Virus record (IMG/VR): IMGVR_UViG_3300012925_000005
Coordinates: 1-41,096 of that record
Source: a virus
Length of the DNA stretch: 41,096 bases
Strand: one strand, 5' to 3'
Below the pieces are notes generated by a model, which saw nothing but the letters and a program-made list of their open reading frames with translations, made no database searches and was not told the DNA's origin. A program made the translations under genes and the position numbers. Of the stretch, positions 28,976 to 39,319 are shown one piece after another. How positions within the stretch are numbered: position 1 is the first letter of the stretch; each line of letters opens with the position of its first letter.

Positions 28976-30742
28976 TTATTGATTGATTTCTTTATTAATT
29001 TGTCTAGTTGCAAATTTCGTAACTGGTTGAAAAGCTGGTTTTAATCTTCCAGCCACTCTTGCAGCAGTTCCAACTAATCTAGGAGATGATAAACCTAAAG
29101 GAATAAGACCAGCTGGATGTGCTGCGGCGGTCCCCATTAATGCCTGTCCGGCAACTTCAATACCACCTAACAATTTACCTGCTATCCCCCGTGGCAACCA
29201 ATCAGTCATTGCAACACCGGCAATCTCATTTAAAAGATCACTGCCGGTTTTTTGTCCTAACTCATCAATAATTCTTTGTCGTTCCTGACTATTAGGTTTA
29301 AAAACATTCAAAATTTTGTTAATCTTGGTTTGATCTTTTACCTTATCACTTCCTAATTCCTTTTTAATTTCATCAAGAAAATCACTAGCTTGAGCGTAAC
29401 CAGAGTTCATTTCTCCAATTTCGGGAACCTTTTCGTTAATATGACTTACCAAATCAGTTCTTACTTTTCCAACTATAGCATTATATCTTCCACCCTCCAT
29501 GTGTGATTTATATGAATCAATTATTTGACGAAGGTCGTTTAATCCAGTAGGAGTAACATCATCCCAAGTATTAACTCGATCCACCATTTCTTTAATTTTA
29601 TTAGTTTGATCTTTGGTAAGAGGAGATTTTTTAAAATCATACTCCCCTTCCGGCGTTTTATTAATTTTAAAATCAGATAAAGTTTTATCTATTGTTTGTT
29701 TCACCCCATCAAGAGAAAGATCAGATTTAACAAAATTACCACTTTGGTCTTGAATAAACACCTGTCCATTTTTAGTTAATACCTTATCCTCCACTCCTTT
29801 TAATGCAGCTTCATACTGATCACCACGAGTTTTCTTTAATTTACCAATAGCAACTTTTACCTTATTCAATAATTTGTTTGCTCCTTCTTCCCCATGGTAT
29901 TCTTTAACAGCAGTAGCCACAGCTTCGGGATTTTCAAAGGCACGCTGGATAGCTTCGCGAGGTACGCCGCTAAATATACTCGCTACATTTTTGAAAGCTC
30001 GCGCCGCTCCTTCGGTTACTGCTGGCAACCCCGCTCCCAATGCCGCTCCCACAGCTGCTCCTTTGGCGGTTTCTCCGATCGTTTCTCCAAATCCTTTCTC
30101 TTTTTGTAAGGCTCCCGAAGCCCCAAATAATCCACCATAAGCAGCACCTGACTTTGCTGCCGGAGCAAGACCTTTTACAAATTGAGGAATTTTTGATCCA
30201 ACTTTTTCAGCAATTCCGCCAAGAGCTTCACCAGCACGGGCAACTCCGGGAATTGCTTTTGTCAAACCCGAAATTGCCTCTCCCGCTCTTGCTACTCCCG
30301 GGATTGCTTTTAAAGCCCCTCCTCCCATAAAAGGAAGGGTTTCCCCCGCCACCCCAAGCACAGTTCCCGCTGCTTTCTCTGGAGTACCAAGTAATTCATT
30401 GGCCTCAGAAGTAAATCGTCGTTGTGATGGCTTTCCTGTTGCTAACTCATAAGCACTTTCTGCTCCTGCGCCAATAACACTGCCTGCTGCCTTGGCAGTC
30501 GTTCCAAATAAAGCGTTTGCTGCTCTACCAACAGTCGCGTTTGCTAAATTAGCCATCTTTTCTAATCCTCCACCTCTTTGTAAAAATGTTGGTTGAGGTT
30601 TTGGAGGACCAAAATCAACCTGATCTTTATATACCGGATGTTTATCAACAATCTTTTGAGCTAATTGATCATCAGGAATATCTTTGTATTGGGGATATTT
30701 AGCTTTAATTTTTGCGCTGAAATCTTGTACTGAAAGTGCCAT
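28976..30742 (-). CDS. Putative internal virion/ejection protein
   Basis: A 588-residue protein, last in the late operon. Residues 5-40 (QDFSAKIKAKYPQYKDIPDD, then KIVDKHPVYKDQVDF) are a motif shared by ejection proteins of short-tailed phages. Residues 60-250 are Gly/Ala-rich hydrophobic, with two 17-residue repeats KAIPGVARAGEA (from 145 and 162). The rest is helical. Such proteins leave the head with the DNA and form a channel through the envelope. Confidence 0.65.
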   Translation of the reverse strand: MALSVQDFSAKIKAKYPQYKDIPDDQLAQKIVDKHPVYKDQVDFGPPKPQPTFLQRGGGLEKMANLANATVGRAANALFGTTAKAAGSVIGAGAESAYELATGKPSQRRFTSEANELLGTPEKAAGTVLGVAGETLPFMGGGALKAIPGVARAGEAISGLTKAIPGVARAGEALGGIAEKVGSKIPQFVKGLAPAAKSGAAYGGLFGASGALQKEKGFGETIGETAKGAAVGAALGAGLPAVTEGAARAFKNVASIFSGVPREAIQRAFENPEAVATAVKEYHGEEGANKLLNKVKVAIGKLKKTRGDQYEAALKGVEDKVLTKNGQVFIQDQSGNFVKSDLSLDGVKQTIDKTLSDFKINKTPEGEYDFKKSPLTKDQTNKIKEMVDRVNTWDDVTPTGLNDLRQIIDSYKSHMEGGRYNAIVGKVRTDLVSHINEKVPEIGEMNSGYAQASDFLDEIKKELGSDKVKDQTKINKILNVFKPNSQERQRIIDELGQKTGSDLLNEIAGVAMTDWLPRGIAGKLLGGIEVAGQALMGTAAAHPAGLIPLGLSSPRLVGTAARVAGRLKPAFQPVTKFATRQINKEINQ

Positions 30743-30752
30743 ATGAACTAGA

Positions 30753-32984
30753 TTAAAATAGACCTAATGGATCATCGCCCGTTCCTCCTCCAGAACTATC
30801 CGTACTTCCTAAATCTCCTCCTTCACTTGTTTTACTCTCTAATTGATCTTGAATGCTCTTTATTTGATCTTTAGAACCTTGAATTACGATATCACCTTGA
30901 GCTTGCAGTTGTTGTTGAATTTTCTTGAGATCAGTAATGCTAATATTACCGCTTAAAATTCTTTCGGCATCGGCTCGTGTTGCTTCTGAAGTAGAACCCC
31001 CACGACTGAATACCTGAGAATATTCATTGGCAACTTCTTGCAGAGAAGCATCGAAAGCTCTCTGATCTCCACCAGAAAGATTTCTCTTAAAGTCATTAAC
31101 CCATTTATTAGCAATGGCACTTTGGGAAGTGTTAATACCAGATTTATCAAAAGTTTTAAGAAGCTGTTTAAAAGCATTATCAGCATTCTTAACTGAACGC
31201 TCAGTTGAATTGGCATATTTAGTCTGTTCAGAAAGTGCTGCCCCAAGAGCTTTATTGTTATATTTCGTAGCCTGTGATCCTGGCTGATCGCTAAATAATA
31301 ACGCCGCACGATTAGTGACCGCCGCTCTCACTGCCTGGGCAGCTTTACTGGTACCAAGTCCTTGCATTTGTCCAGTTTCATGAAAATTTTTAGCTAACAA
31401 ATCAATTGCATTAGCATTATATCCACCGACATCTTTTCCCGGAGGAAAGTGTGGAGGTAAAGGTGAGTCAGTCAAAGGCTTGCCTGATAACACACTTAAT
31501 CCTCCGACTCCTCCTGATTTTCCAGCAGCAATTAATCCTAGTGGATCATTAATTCCGGGCTGTTGTTGACCACCTGCTCCGCCTATTGTACTAATTCCAC
31601 CAGTTCCACCAGTTCCTCCCCTACTCCTTCCTCCCGCAGCACCTCCCCCACCTTTGCCTAATGGGGTAAACTGACCAGTCGCCGGATTAAAATATCCTGC
31701 CGGATTATATTTCGTCGCGGCATGATATTGAAGTTTAGTAGTTCCTCCTCCCGCACCTGTGCCGGCAACACCCGCCTGTTTATTCGCCAGCGCTTCTTTC
31801 TGGCGATCAACGGCGTTCATCTGAAGCAGAGAGTCATATCGTTCATTAACGCCCGCTTTCAGAGTGTTGAAATCAACTCCTTGTTCCTGGGAAATTTGTT
31901 GTAACTGTTCATCTGTCGGTTTATTAATATTACCTTCCGCATCAATATCAACTGCGCCGGTAGCAATATTTTGTGCTTGAACCTGACCCTGAGCAAGGTA
32001 TTGTTGCTGAACAGTTTGAAGTTGTTTCAGCACATTAATTTTATCCTGCGCCATCTGGTTAGCTCGTTCATTATGTTGCTGCGCTTGAGCGAATAAATCT
32101 TGGGCAATTTGCAAATTCTGAGATTTACCGGTGCGAATGGCTTCCTGAGCGGCTGCTTTAGCGGCCTGAATCGACTGAGTTTTAGCGGATTGAAGCTGAG
32201 AAATATTAGCATCATAAGCACTGCGCACTTCTTCAAGTCTGCCGCCAGCTCCAAAAAAATCTCCTCCTTGAGTTTTGCTTATTGCTGCCTGACCGGCAAG
32301 TTGGGAGTTCATAAGCCCTCCCGCTTGTCCAGCTGATACCAATGAAGTTCCTTCACCCTGACTTTTTTCTTCATTAGCTTTTGAAATTAAAGGATCAAAC
32401 GCCGCTCCCGCCGCCTGCGCCTGCTGATCAATCTGTTGTTGCTCTTGCGGAGTATATGAACCAAGCATGGAACGAGCCTGATCAATCAGACCTTGATTAT
32501 TTTTATATTCATCAGTTTGTTCATACGGCGTGGCGTTTTGTAACTGTCCGAACAAATCGGTGGTTGCCTTGGTTATCTGGTCATTCAAATTCGTATAAGC
32601 ATTAATATTACCAAGCGCATTAGTCCCTTGTGCTTTAGTCTGAGATTCCTGATCACGCAGATTGCTGCTTCCGCCGACAATATTAGTCGGTGAAGTAACC
32701 GTTGGTGTGAACGGTTGCGGAGCTTGCGTCGGAGTTTGTACCGGAGATGCTGGTGAAGAAGCGGGAAATGGAGTCTGGGAAGGGTTTGCCGGCGTTCCGC
32801 CAAAACCATTTCCCGCGGCAGCGTTAGAATAGAGTGGACGACCCCAGATATCTTTACCTATTTCCGGTCCTCCGGTATTAGCTTGAGCAGGAGGAATGGC
32901 GGACGAGGGAGAAGGAGCGGAAGTCTGGACGGGCTTAAACGGTGTTTGTTTTTTTTGTCGCGGGTCCTGGAGATTAATAGCCAT
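30753..32984 (-). CDS. Putative internal virion protein, Gln/Ala-rich
   Basis: A 743-residue protein. Residues 1-110 are Pro/Ser/Thr-rich and disordered. 150-380 are Gln/Ala-rich coiled coil (QEQQQIDQQAQAAGAAFDPL). A Gly-rich linker around 405-470 and a helical C-terminal domain follow. It is separated from the ejection-like gene by 10 bp. It is probably a companion inner-core protein; a tail-needle role is less likely. Confidence 0.55.
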   Translation of the reverse strand: MAINLQDPRQKKQTPFKPVQTSAPSPSSAIPPAQANTGGPEIGKDIWGRPLYSNAAAGNGFGGTPANPSQTPFPASSPASPVQTPTQAPQPFTPTVTSPTNIVGGSSNLRDQESQTKAQGTNALGNINAYTNLNDQITKATTDLFGQLQNATPYEQTDEYKNNQGLIDQARSMLGSYTPQEQQQIDQQAQAAGAAFDPLISKANEEKSQGEGTSLVSAGQAGGLMNSQLAGQAAISKTQGGDFFGAGGRLEEVRSAYDANISQLQSAKTQSIQAAKAAAQEAIRTGKSQNLQIAQDLFAQAQQHNERANQMAQDKINVLKQLQTVQQQYLAQGQVQAQNIATGAVDIDAEGNINKPTDEQLQQISQEQGVDFNTLKAGVNERYDSLLQMNAVDRQKEALANKQAGVAGTGAGGGTTKLQYHAATKYNPAGYFNPATGQFTPLGKGGGGAAGGRSRGGTGGTGGISTIGGAGGQQQPGINDPLGLIAAGKSGGVGGLSVLSGKPLTDSPLPPHFPPGKDVGGYNANAIDLLAKNFHETGQMQGLGTSKAAQAVRAAVTNRAALLFSDQPGSQATKYNNKALGAALSEQTKYANSTERSVKNADNAFKQLLKTFDKSGINTSQSAIANKWVNDFKRNLSGGDQRAFDASLQEVANEYSQVFSRGGSTSEATRADAERILSGNISITDLKKIQQQLQAQGDIVIQGSKDQIKSIQDQLESKTSEGGDLGSTDSSGGGTGDDPLGLF

Positions 32985-32993
32985 ATAAATAGA

Positions 32994-34832
32994 TTATTGA
33001 AACTTACGGAATAATGAACGACGCATACCTTGTTCCACCATCGCATAATGGAAAGCAAACAAAATTATTTCCCATGCCTGATTCTCACCGTCGGAAGCGA
33101 ATTCAATTTGCGCGGTATAGAAGGGAACATACCTGAAATTTTTATTCAAATATATCCGAAACGGTTTCTTGCCACTTTGGTCGGCATTGCTGCCGAACCG
33201 TTCCGTACCGAACATATTAAATCCGAAAACATTATATGATGCTTGATTGAAAATGAATCCAGTTTCAGTGCCAAGAATCGTGGTCACATACTTTTGGGTG
33301 AATCCGTTATTATCAAGCAGAAGTGATACGGTTAATTGAGTATTCGGCGCGATGAAACCGTACAAAAAAACATTATCAATCACTTTTTCAAGAAACGGAT
33401 TATCAAAATCGATTTCTTTGCTACGCCAGTTAGCTTTCACTGGGAAAATATAATCGAGCGGGGTGGAATTTACTTGAAAAACATTGTTGGAAACAGCGTC
33501 AGCGAAGTATAGCTGATCGCCATTGCCGTCTCCGGCATCATAAATCGTCCAGTCTGCTACGTTCCAGCCGACAATCGGACTGTCCCACGCTTTGGTGTTA
33601 AGGTTATAAACAAAAACCACATCATTCACACTCGATTGCGAAGAAGATTTTGCTGCCAGAAATATCCGGTTGTTAAAAACTACACCAGCCGAAGTATCAA
33701 AAACGGCGTTCTCAATTGTGAATTTTATGTTATACGAAATTGGGATATTCTGTGGGTAATCAACCTGCTCAACACGCGTCAAATACATAATTTGCTTGTC
33801 AGGCGTGACAAATACAATTCCGTTTCCGCCCGCGAATGTTGAACGTTTATTGACCGCTCCGACGGTCTGCGACTTGTCATCAAAAGTTTTAAGCGGTTGT
33901 AAGCTATAAATCGAATCAGTCAACGTTGCTCGATAAATAATCGAACGTTTAAAAATATAAATAGAATTTTCTTCGGTAGTCATGCGCACTACTCCGCCTC
34001 CGCCTTCGGCCAGGTTAAAAATACCAGGGGAAGCGGCGGTATTTGATGCTACGAGAGCAGCGCCGGTATAGAGGGTGGCATCCCCATATTTTGAGAAATA
34101 AATTTGTTGAAATTTGGGAACGCCCGCTTCATTAATTCCGGCAATGAATAATCGGTTATCAACATTCAGGTAAATATTACCTTTCGGATTCATGGGAAAT
34201 TCTTCAATAGCCTGTGCGACACCGCTCCCGAGCGGTACCGGTCCGACGATAGGAGTCGAAATGGTAAAAGAAGTCGGAGTCAGAGCGATATAAGTGTAGG
34301 TTACGCCATTGATGACAATCTTAGCGGGAGGGGTAACAAAATCAGCTGTGCTGACAACAGGGATAACTGTCTCACCACCAACGAGAGCGATGGTAAGCGT
34401 GGTATGCGAACCGTTCCAACGGCTGAAATTATCGACCGCGTTGCCGAAATAGGTATACGAACTCTGGTCAGTGTTAATATTGTAATCGCTGAAACCAAAA
34501 TCCGATGACTTATATCCTGACTGCAACACTGTCCATGTTTGGTTGCCGCTTTCGAAATATTTTAAAACTCCGCCTGACGCTTGCATCATGATATTTTCTC
34601 CGGCACGTTTGCGGAAGGTATGAATCGATGTTGTCGGATTTACTCCGGTATCAAGAGTACTTTTGGTGGGAAATATATCAGTGCCAAATTGGCGTACTGA
34701 AATACGGTCTCCTTCATTGACCGTCGAATTCTGTCCCTGAGAATTGGCGCCGATATCAACTTTCGTCGGATCAAGGTTGGTATTGAATCCGGTGAATTTG
34801 CTGATCGGAAACCATTGATAATTAACGGGCAT
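32994..34832 (-). CDS. Putative tail nozzle/stopper, beta-propeller-like
   Basis: A 612-residue protein. FKGFNTNLDP-like start (SKFTGFNTNLDPTKVDIG), a long beta body with repeated blades (TTEENSIYIFKRSIIYRA, IVFVTPDKQIMYLTRVEQ, NRIFLAAKSSSQSSV) and a beta C-terminus FRYVPFYTAQIEFASDG. Tail-tube end proteins of podovirus-like phages have this architecture and sit beside a connector gene, here the 403-residue protein 2 bp away. Assigned by architecture. Confidence 0.6.
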   Translation of the reverse strand: MPVNYQWFPISKFTGFNTNLDPTKVDIGANSQGQNSTVNEGDRISVRQFGTDIFPTKSTLDTGVNPTTSIHTFRKRAGENIMMQASGGVLKYFESGNQTWTVLQSGYKSSDFGFSDYNINTDQSSYTYFGNAVDNFSRWNGSHTTLTIALVGGETVIPVVSTADFVTPPAKIVINGVTYTYIALTPTSFTISTPIVGPVPLGSGVAQAIEEFPMNPKGNIYLNVDNRLFIAGINEAGVPKFQQIYFSKYGDATLYTGAALVASNTAASPGIFNLAEGGGGVVRMTTEENSIYIFKRSIIYRATLTDSIYSLQPLKTFDDKSQTVGAVNKRSTFAGGNGIVFVTPDKQIMYLTRVEQVDYPQNIPISYNIKFTIENAVFDTSAGVVFNNRIFLAAKSSSQSSVNDVVFVYNLNTKAWDSPIVGWNVADWTIYDAGDGNGDQLYFADAVSNNVFQVNSTPLDYIFPVKANWRSKEIDFDNPFLEKVIDNVFLYGFIAPNTQLTVSLLLDNNGFTQKYVTTILGTETGFIFNQASYNVFGFNMFGTERFGSNADQSGKKPFRIYLNKNFRYVPFYTAQIEFASDGENQAWEIILFAFHYAMVEQGMRRSLFRKFQ

Positions 34833-34834
34833 AC

Positions 34835-36046
34835 TTATACATCGCGATTAAAATCCGTTAAGAATTTATATTTCATGGTCGTTACCTTAGGACGCATACT
34901 CGGATAACGCATAAACATTTTTTCCCACGCTTCCTGACGTTCTTGGGCAATTAGTTGCACAATTTTATTGTTTTCAAGATCGTTCGCAGTTGTGAGCATT
35001 GCATCGAACATCACGACATCAGCCCATTGCTTATCCCCTACCAATTGACTATCAATCGCATAATTGCCATTATCATCCATGAAAAATTCCTGATTGGCGA
35101 TTGAAGAAGTGATGGTTTGTACATCGAATCGGGAATAGTACCAATAATCAATTAACTGCCATTGTCGAAGCCACGATGTATCAATGTTATACAGTCCGCT
35201 TGGGGCGTTAATGAGATTCACGGCGTAATACGCGAAAGAATTCGGATTAATGGTGCCGACGGTTGAAGCGGTATTGAGATCAAACGCCAGAAGATTCCTT
35301 TGATTGGCCCGGAAGGCCTGTCCGCTGAATTGGGTCGTTACATTCGTAAATAAATAATTAGTATTATTATTACCGAAACGGAGTTGTACTGAAGTTGGAA
35401 CTGAACTGAATAAAACTTTAATGAAGAAAAATTTTCTCTGGTATAATGTATCGGAAATAGTCAATCCGGTCGCCGCCAAATTTTTTTCGACTAACGCAGT
35501 ATTCAACGCCTGAGTAACGGTAAAACGAATGCTGGCATTATTGGGTTCGGTAGAATTATCATCCTGATCAAACATGACAAAATCAACAAGAATATTACTG
35601 GCATCACCGGAAGCGGTGAACCCCGCAGTACTTTCCGCCGTATCAACTAAAACAGCAGGCGGGATAATATAATCATTGATTCCGTTCAGACGAACGCCCA
35701 GATAGCGTGTGCCATTGTCCCAGATATCAGTCAGAAGATTTCTGATTTCATCGTAATTTTCGAAGAATTGTTGAAGAGAAGTTTCTTTGAAACGTAAACG
35801 ATCCTCATATACCTGGCCGCGTGTATCAAGATACGCCACCTCATCATGATCGGACGCAGTGGGGTATACTAGTACACCATCAAATACTCGCAATGATCCG
35901 CGCTGCATCGTCCAGGGAAGCTGAAAATCACGACGAATATCACGGATTGCTTCATCGATATCATGAACTTTGAATTGTTCTTCGACAGTCGATAATGCCT
36001 GATATCGATTCATGCGATTCAGCAATGTTGAAAGAGGAGTTCCCAT
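34835..36046 (-). CDS. Putative tail tube/connector protein
   Basis: A 403-residue protein. The N-terminus is helical (LNRMNRYQALSTVEEQFKVH, IDEAIRDIRRDFQLPWTM) then RVFDGVLVYPTASDHDEVAY, a pattern I associate with phage head-tail or tail-tube adaptors. The C-terminus is helical (QLIAQERQEAWEKMFMRYP). It lies directly before the nozzle-like gene. The exact role is uncertain. Confidence 0.6.
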   Translation of the reverse strand: MGTPLSTLLNRMNRYQALSTVEEQFKVHDIDEAIRDIRRDFQLPWTMQRGSLRVFDGVLVYPTASDHDEVAYLDTRGQVYEDRLRFKETSLQQFFENYDEIRNLLTDIWDNGTRYLGVRLNGINDYIIPPAVLVDTAESTAGFTASGDASNILVDFVMFDQDDNSTEPNNASIRFTVTQALNTALVEKNLAATGLTISDTLYQRKFFFIKVLFSSVPTSVQLRFGNNNTNYLFTNVTTQFSGQAFRANQRNLLAFDLNTASTVGTINPNSFAYYAVNLINAPSGLYNIDTSWLRQWQLIDYWYYSRFDVQTITSSIANQEFFMDDNGNYAIDSQLVGDKQWADVVMFDAMLTTANDLENNKIVQLIAQERQEAWEKMFMRYPSMRPKVTTMKYKFLTDFNRDV

Positions 36047-36050
36047 AAAA

Positions 36051-37976
36051 TTAATTACTCATTTGAATTTCGAATTCAAATCCGGTATCGCCCGCTGTCG
36101 CGGCACCAGCGGGGTTTCCGTCGCCTCCCGTGCCGCTATGTGTCCCCGGAGTTCCCGGAGCGCCGGCGCTTCCTCCGGCGACGCTAAAAGTAATTGTCGC
36201 TGATTTATTTTTATACACCGCTACGATAAGCCCGCCACCGCCGCCAGACCCTCCCGCTCCCGGACCGCCGCCGCCGGCATTACCGGCAGTGGCATTTCCG
36301 CCATTTCCGCCATTTCCGCCATTTCCGCCGATCGATTCTAAAAGATTACCCCCGCCGGAGAGTACGATATTTTTAGCAAACAGAACAATTCCTCCCCCAT
36401 CTGATCCTGATCCCCCTCCTCCTCCGCCGCTCCCGGCAGTATCACCACCGCCAGGTTCTCCTCCCGGAGATCCCCCTCCTCCGCCGCCAGGCTGACCATT
36501 GGGAACAATGGAATACCATGTTCCAGCCGTAAACATTCCCATACTTCTTGCCAGAGATGGGTCAGTAATTCGTGTTTTAAGTTGATTGGTTATTGATCCT
36601 CCGGTTCCCGTACCGCCATTTCCGACGATAATTATTCCCGCATTTCCTCCCTTACCACCAGTACCGCCATTAGATCCGGCAACTCCCAAACCGGCGGGAA
36701 TAGTAGTTCCGTTAGCATTACCTCCGGGAATATTATTACCTCCGTTCATTCGAGTTCCTCCCATACCTCCGGTTACTCCGGCATTGCCGCCAAATAAGGT
36801 ATTGGTAATCAAGGCTGCCCCCGCGCTTCCTCCGGTTCCGGCAGTCACGGTTACCGAATTAGTTCCATTCCCGCCGTTATTTCCATTGCGAGCAATTTTA
36901 CCGTTGCCTTGCTGGGTAAGAGTTCCTTTAACGAAAACATAATAGCCATTTGGATCAAGAATTGATCCGTTTGGAATCGTTAGATTGTTATAAAAAGTAT
37001 CTCGAGTAAGCACTGTTGTCCCGGCACCCAAAGTAACATTTCCGTCGCTTGCGTCTCCATAAATTTGATTATAATTAATCCAGCTCATCCCTATTTCACC
37101 TGTCGAACTGGCAATCGGAATAGCATTCGGCGAAGCCGTTGTTGAAGCCGAAGCCGGATTTTGAACAACGAGTGTGCTGGTGTTAAGAGTGGCAAGACTA
37201 TTGGCTATTCCTCCAAAACCGGCATCAAGCGTGCTCGACGGCCCGAGCACCGGAAAGAATCCTTGAAATGTTGAGGTAGGCGTGGAAGTCGTTCGAGCAA
37301 GACCCGCCGGCATCGCGTAAAAATATGTTCCGTCATTGTCGATTCCGTTAATAGTTTCAAGCGTGGTCGCTTTTTTAACGATGCCGGGATTGGCATGAGT
37401 TGCCGGAGTAACCCCCGCAAAAGAAGTTCGCGCCAGTTGTCCAAAGGTAACTAAGTCGGTGTTAGTAAGCGTATTAATATCAATCGTCAAAGTCGGACGA
37501 TTAACATTATCTCCTAAAAAAGTTTTTTTACCGCCAATGCTTTGATTGTCTTCCAGATTAACGAACTGGTTATACACGTAATGCACGTTCGACATGATTA
37601 CCACGCCGCCAGCGTTATGAGCGAAAGCATTCGTCGGAACCGTTACGACTGATTTGCCGTAGAACGCTAACCCGCGAATACACCCGCTGAATTGCGGCAA
37701 AGGAGTGCTTGTAACCGCAGTACACTCCACTACTTCTTCTTTCGATCCGCCGGTTTCAATATCCAAAAATACTTCGTTTCCCAAATCACTCATGGCAATC
37801 GGATGACCGTCAAAGGTAGTCACCGAAGATACGGGGATGGTCGTCTGATTTGAAGTCATCGAACTGCGCAGCGTAGTTTGGTACCGAGTGATAACCGAAA
37901 ACCCATCGGTTCGAAAAGGAACAAGTAGCAGAGTGAGAATCGAAATTAAGGATAAAAATTTTAAATATTTTTTCAT
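36051..37976 (-). CDS. Glycine-rich tail fibre with signal peptide
   Basis: A 641-residue protein. Residues 1-26 (MKKYLKFLSLISILTLLLVP) form a classical signal peptide. Next is a base domain (SSMTSNQTTIPVSSVTTFDG, CIRGLAFYGKS). The body from about 370 is dominated by Gly-Gly-Asn repeats (GGNGGNGGN, GGGGPGAGGSGGGGG) like the polyglycine sandwiches of T-even-type gp38 adhesins. It is likely the receptor-binding tip. The signal peptide is unusual for a virion protein. Confidence 0.72.
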   Translation of the reverse strand: MKKYLKFLSLISILTLLLVPFRTDGFSVITRYQTTLRSSMTSNQTTIPVSSVTTFDGHPIAMSDLGNEVFLDIETGGSKEEVVECTAVTSTPLPQFSGCIRGLAFYGKSVVTVPTNAFAHNAGGVVIMSNVHYVYNQFVNLEDNQSIGGKKTFLGDNVNRPTLTIDINTLTNTDLVTFGQLARTSFAGVTPATHANPGIVKKATTLETINGIDNDGTYFYAMPAGLARTTSTPTSTFQGFFPVLGPSSTLDAGFGGIANSLATLNTSTLVVQNPASASTTASPNAIPIASSTGEIGMSWINYNQIYGDASDGNVTLGAGTTVLTRDTFYNNLTIPNGSILDPNGYYVFVKGTLTQQGNGKIARNGNNGGNGTNSVTVTAGTGGSAGAALITNTLFGGNAGVTGGMGGTRMNGGNNIPGGNANGTTIPAGLGVAGSNGGTGGKGGNAGIIIVGNGGTGTGGSITNQLKTRITDPSLARSMGMFTAGTWYSIVPNGQPGGGGGGSPGGEPGGGDTAGSGGGGGGSGSDGGGIVLFAKNIVLSGGGNLLESIGGNGGNGGNGGNATAGNAGGGGPGAGGSGGGGGLIVAVYKNKSATITFSVAGGSAGAPGTPGTHSGTGGDGNPAGAATAGDTGFEFEIQMSN

Positions 37977-37981
37977 ACTAA

Positions 37982-38260
37982 TTAAGAAATAATGGTAGGA
38001 TTTGAAAATTGCTTATAAATCGCATAAGCATTTTTAATAACGAGTTCATAGGTCGTAATACTCACCGAAAATACTTTGACGATGAATGCGACCGATTGCT
38101 CACTTACCAGATGAGACTGTGTCACTATCGTTCCGGCCATGATGAGTAAGAATAATCCTCCCAAGATAATTCCCTCTGTCAGGGTCTTACCGAATTTAAC
38201 GGATATTTTTTTGAATAATTCCATGGCGCAGGAAACTAAAATACCGAGTACTATTTCCAT
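37982..38260 (-). CDS. Holin-like membrane protein
   Basis: A 92-residue protein with about two to three hydrophobic spans (IVLGILVSCAMELF, IILGGLFLLIMAGTIV, VAFIVKVFSVSITTYE). It is located 4 bp after the endolysin gene, the usual lysis cassette partner. Likely opens the membrane for the endolysin. Confidence 0.65.
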   Translation of the reverse strand: MEIVLGILVSCAMELFKKISVKFGKTLTEGIILGGLFLLIMAGTIVTQSHLVSEQSVAFIVKVFSVSITTYELVIKNAYAIYKQFSNPTIIS

Positions 38261-38264
38261 ATGA

Positions 38265-38888
38265 TTAAGATTTATGAATTAATTCTTGGCTGAGCGGTCG
38301 GCTCCATTCGGGTACCTGATTTATTTTTACGTTGGCATAATCGCCGTAAAACATCTTGAAAACATTGCCGTCAGCGAATCCGACCATCATGTCCTGATCG
38401 GGATCATAGAGGGCGATTCCTGCTTGACCAATTTTTTGTTCCAGATACGGAACACTTAATTCGGTAGTCATATCAGCTTTCGGATTGACGTAACCGCCAT
38501 ATCCGTTGTTAGGATTAAAATTAGGTGGACGATACCCAAAATGTAGGTGTGGAGCATCGGTGAATCCGGTATCTCCAGTGATCCCGATTTTCTGTCCGAT
38601 GAATACGGAATGATTTTTCTCAACACACAGCTCGTTCAGATGTCCGTAGATAGTTTGCGAACCGTCGGCATGATGCAACTTTACGAATTTACCGTAAGAT
38701 TGTTTTCCGTCATCCCCTGTCTCGACCATCCCTGAAGCGGCGGCATAGACCGGGCGGTTGCCTTCCGGAGAATCTTCCCACATCGTACGGAAATCAATCC
38801 CATTATGGCCGAGCAAAGGAGCATACACCTGCGGACGTTCGCCGAAATTTTGAGTGATCTTAATAATATCAAGCGGATAACGAAGCAT
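38265..38888 (-). CDS. M23-family endopeptidase endolysin
   Basis: A 207-residue peptidoglycan hydrolase. Zinc ligands are His28 and Asp32 (GHNGID), His83 (YGHL) and His114/His116 (APHLHFGY). The G-rich M23 core lies between. The extra C-terminal 70 residues (LYDPDQDMMVGFADGNVF) may be a wall-binding part. It cleaves cross-bridges at lysis; cargo for wall entry during infection is also possible. Confidence 0.88.
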   Translation of the reverse strand: MLRYPLDIIKITQNFGERPQVYAPLLGHNGIDFRTMWEDSPEGNRPVYAAASGMVETGDDGKQSYGKFVKLHHADGSQTIYGHLNELCVEKNHSVFIGQKIGITGDTGFTDAPHLHFGYRPPNFNPNNGYGGYVNPKADMTTELSVPYLEQKIGQAGIALYDPDQDMMVGFADGNVFKMFYGDYANVKINQVPEWSRPLSQELIHKS

Positions 38889-38889
38889 A

Positions 38890-39132
38890 TTAAGCGGCGG
38901 TATCTGGTTTTACGGCAGATGAATTAGTCAGCGACAGATCGGGTGAAGCATTGCTCGTAACCGGTTCAGGAGCGGGATGCTCAGGCTTGTCGCAGTAATC
39001 AGTCAGGGCGACCCATTTTTTGTGGGGCGGAAAATTTCGCGGAAAAAATTTATCTCCCGCGGCGCAGGCCAGACAATCGGCGGCGCAAATCTGATCTTCA
39101 GTCTCTGGTTTGACGATTAATTCTTCGGACAT
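38890..39132 (-). CDS. Small Cys/Pro-rich late protein
   Basis: An 80-residue protein with AADCLACAAGD and CDKPEHPAPEPV, then a Ser/Thr-rich disordered tail. It precedes the endolysin by 1 bp. Perhaps a lysis accessory; unknown family. Confidence 0.55.
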   Translation of the reverse strand: MSEELIVKPETEDQICAADCLACAAGDKFFPRNFPPHKKWVALTDYCDKPEHPAPEPVTSNASPDLSLTNSSAVKPDTAA

Positions 39133-39136
39133 ATGA

Positions 39137-39319
39137 TTATTCTTTAGCGTTAGTAATTAAAATTGAATTATTGATGATTGAAATGGCGGACGGACTCTTG
39201 ATTACTTTATTTATTTTTTCAACGCTGTTCATCACGACCGCAAAAACAGTGATCAATGACAACACCATCAGTACTCCCAAAAAAATCAGAATTATTTTAT
39301 ATTTTAATTTTTCATCCAT
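39137..39319 (-). CDS. Single-span membrane protein of lysis region
   Basis: A 60-residue protein with one helix (IILIFLGVLMVLSLITVF) near the N-terminus. It overlaps the next gene by 16 bp. Spanin- or pinholin-like role possible; no lipobox. Confidence 0.55.
   Translation of the reverse strand: MDEKLKYKIILIFLGVLMVLSLITVFAVVMNSVEKINKVIKSPSAISIINNSILITNAKE

Noticed and set aside
36130-36942. Pro-rich plus-strand frames
   Set aside because: Mirror of the Gly-rich fibre codons on the minus strand.
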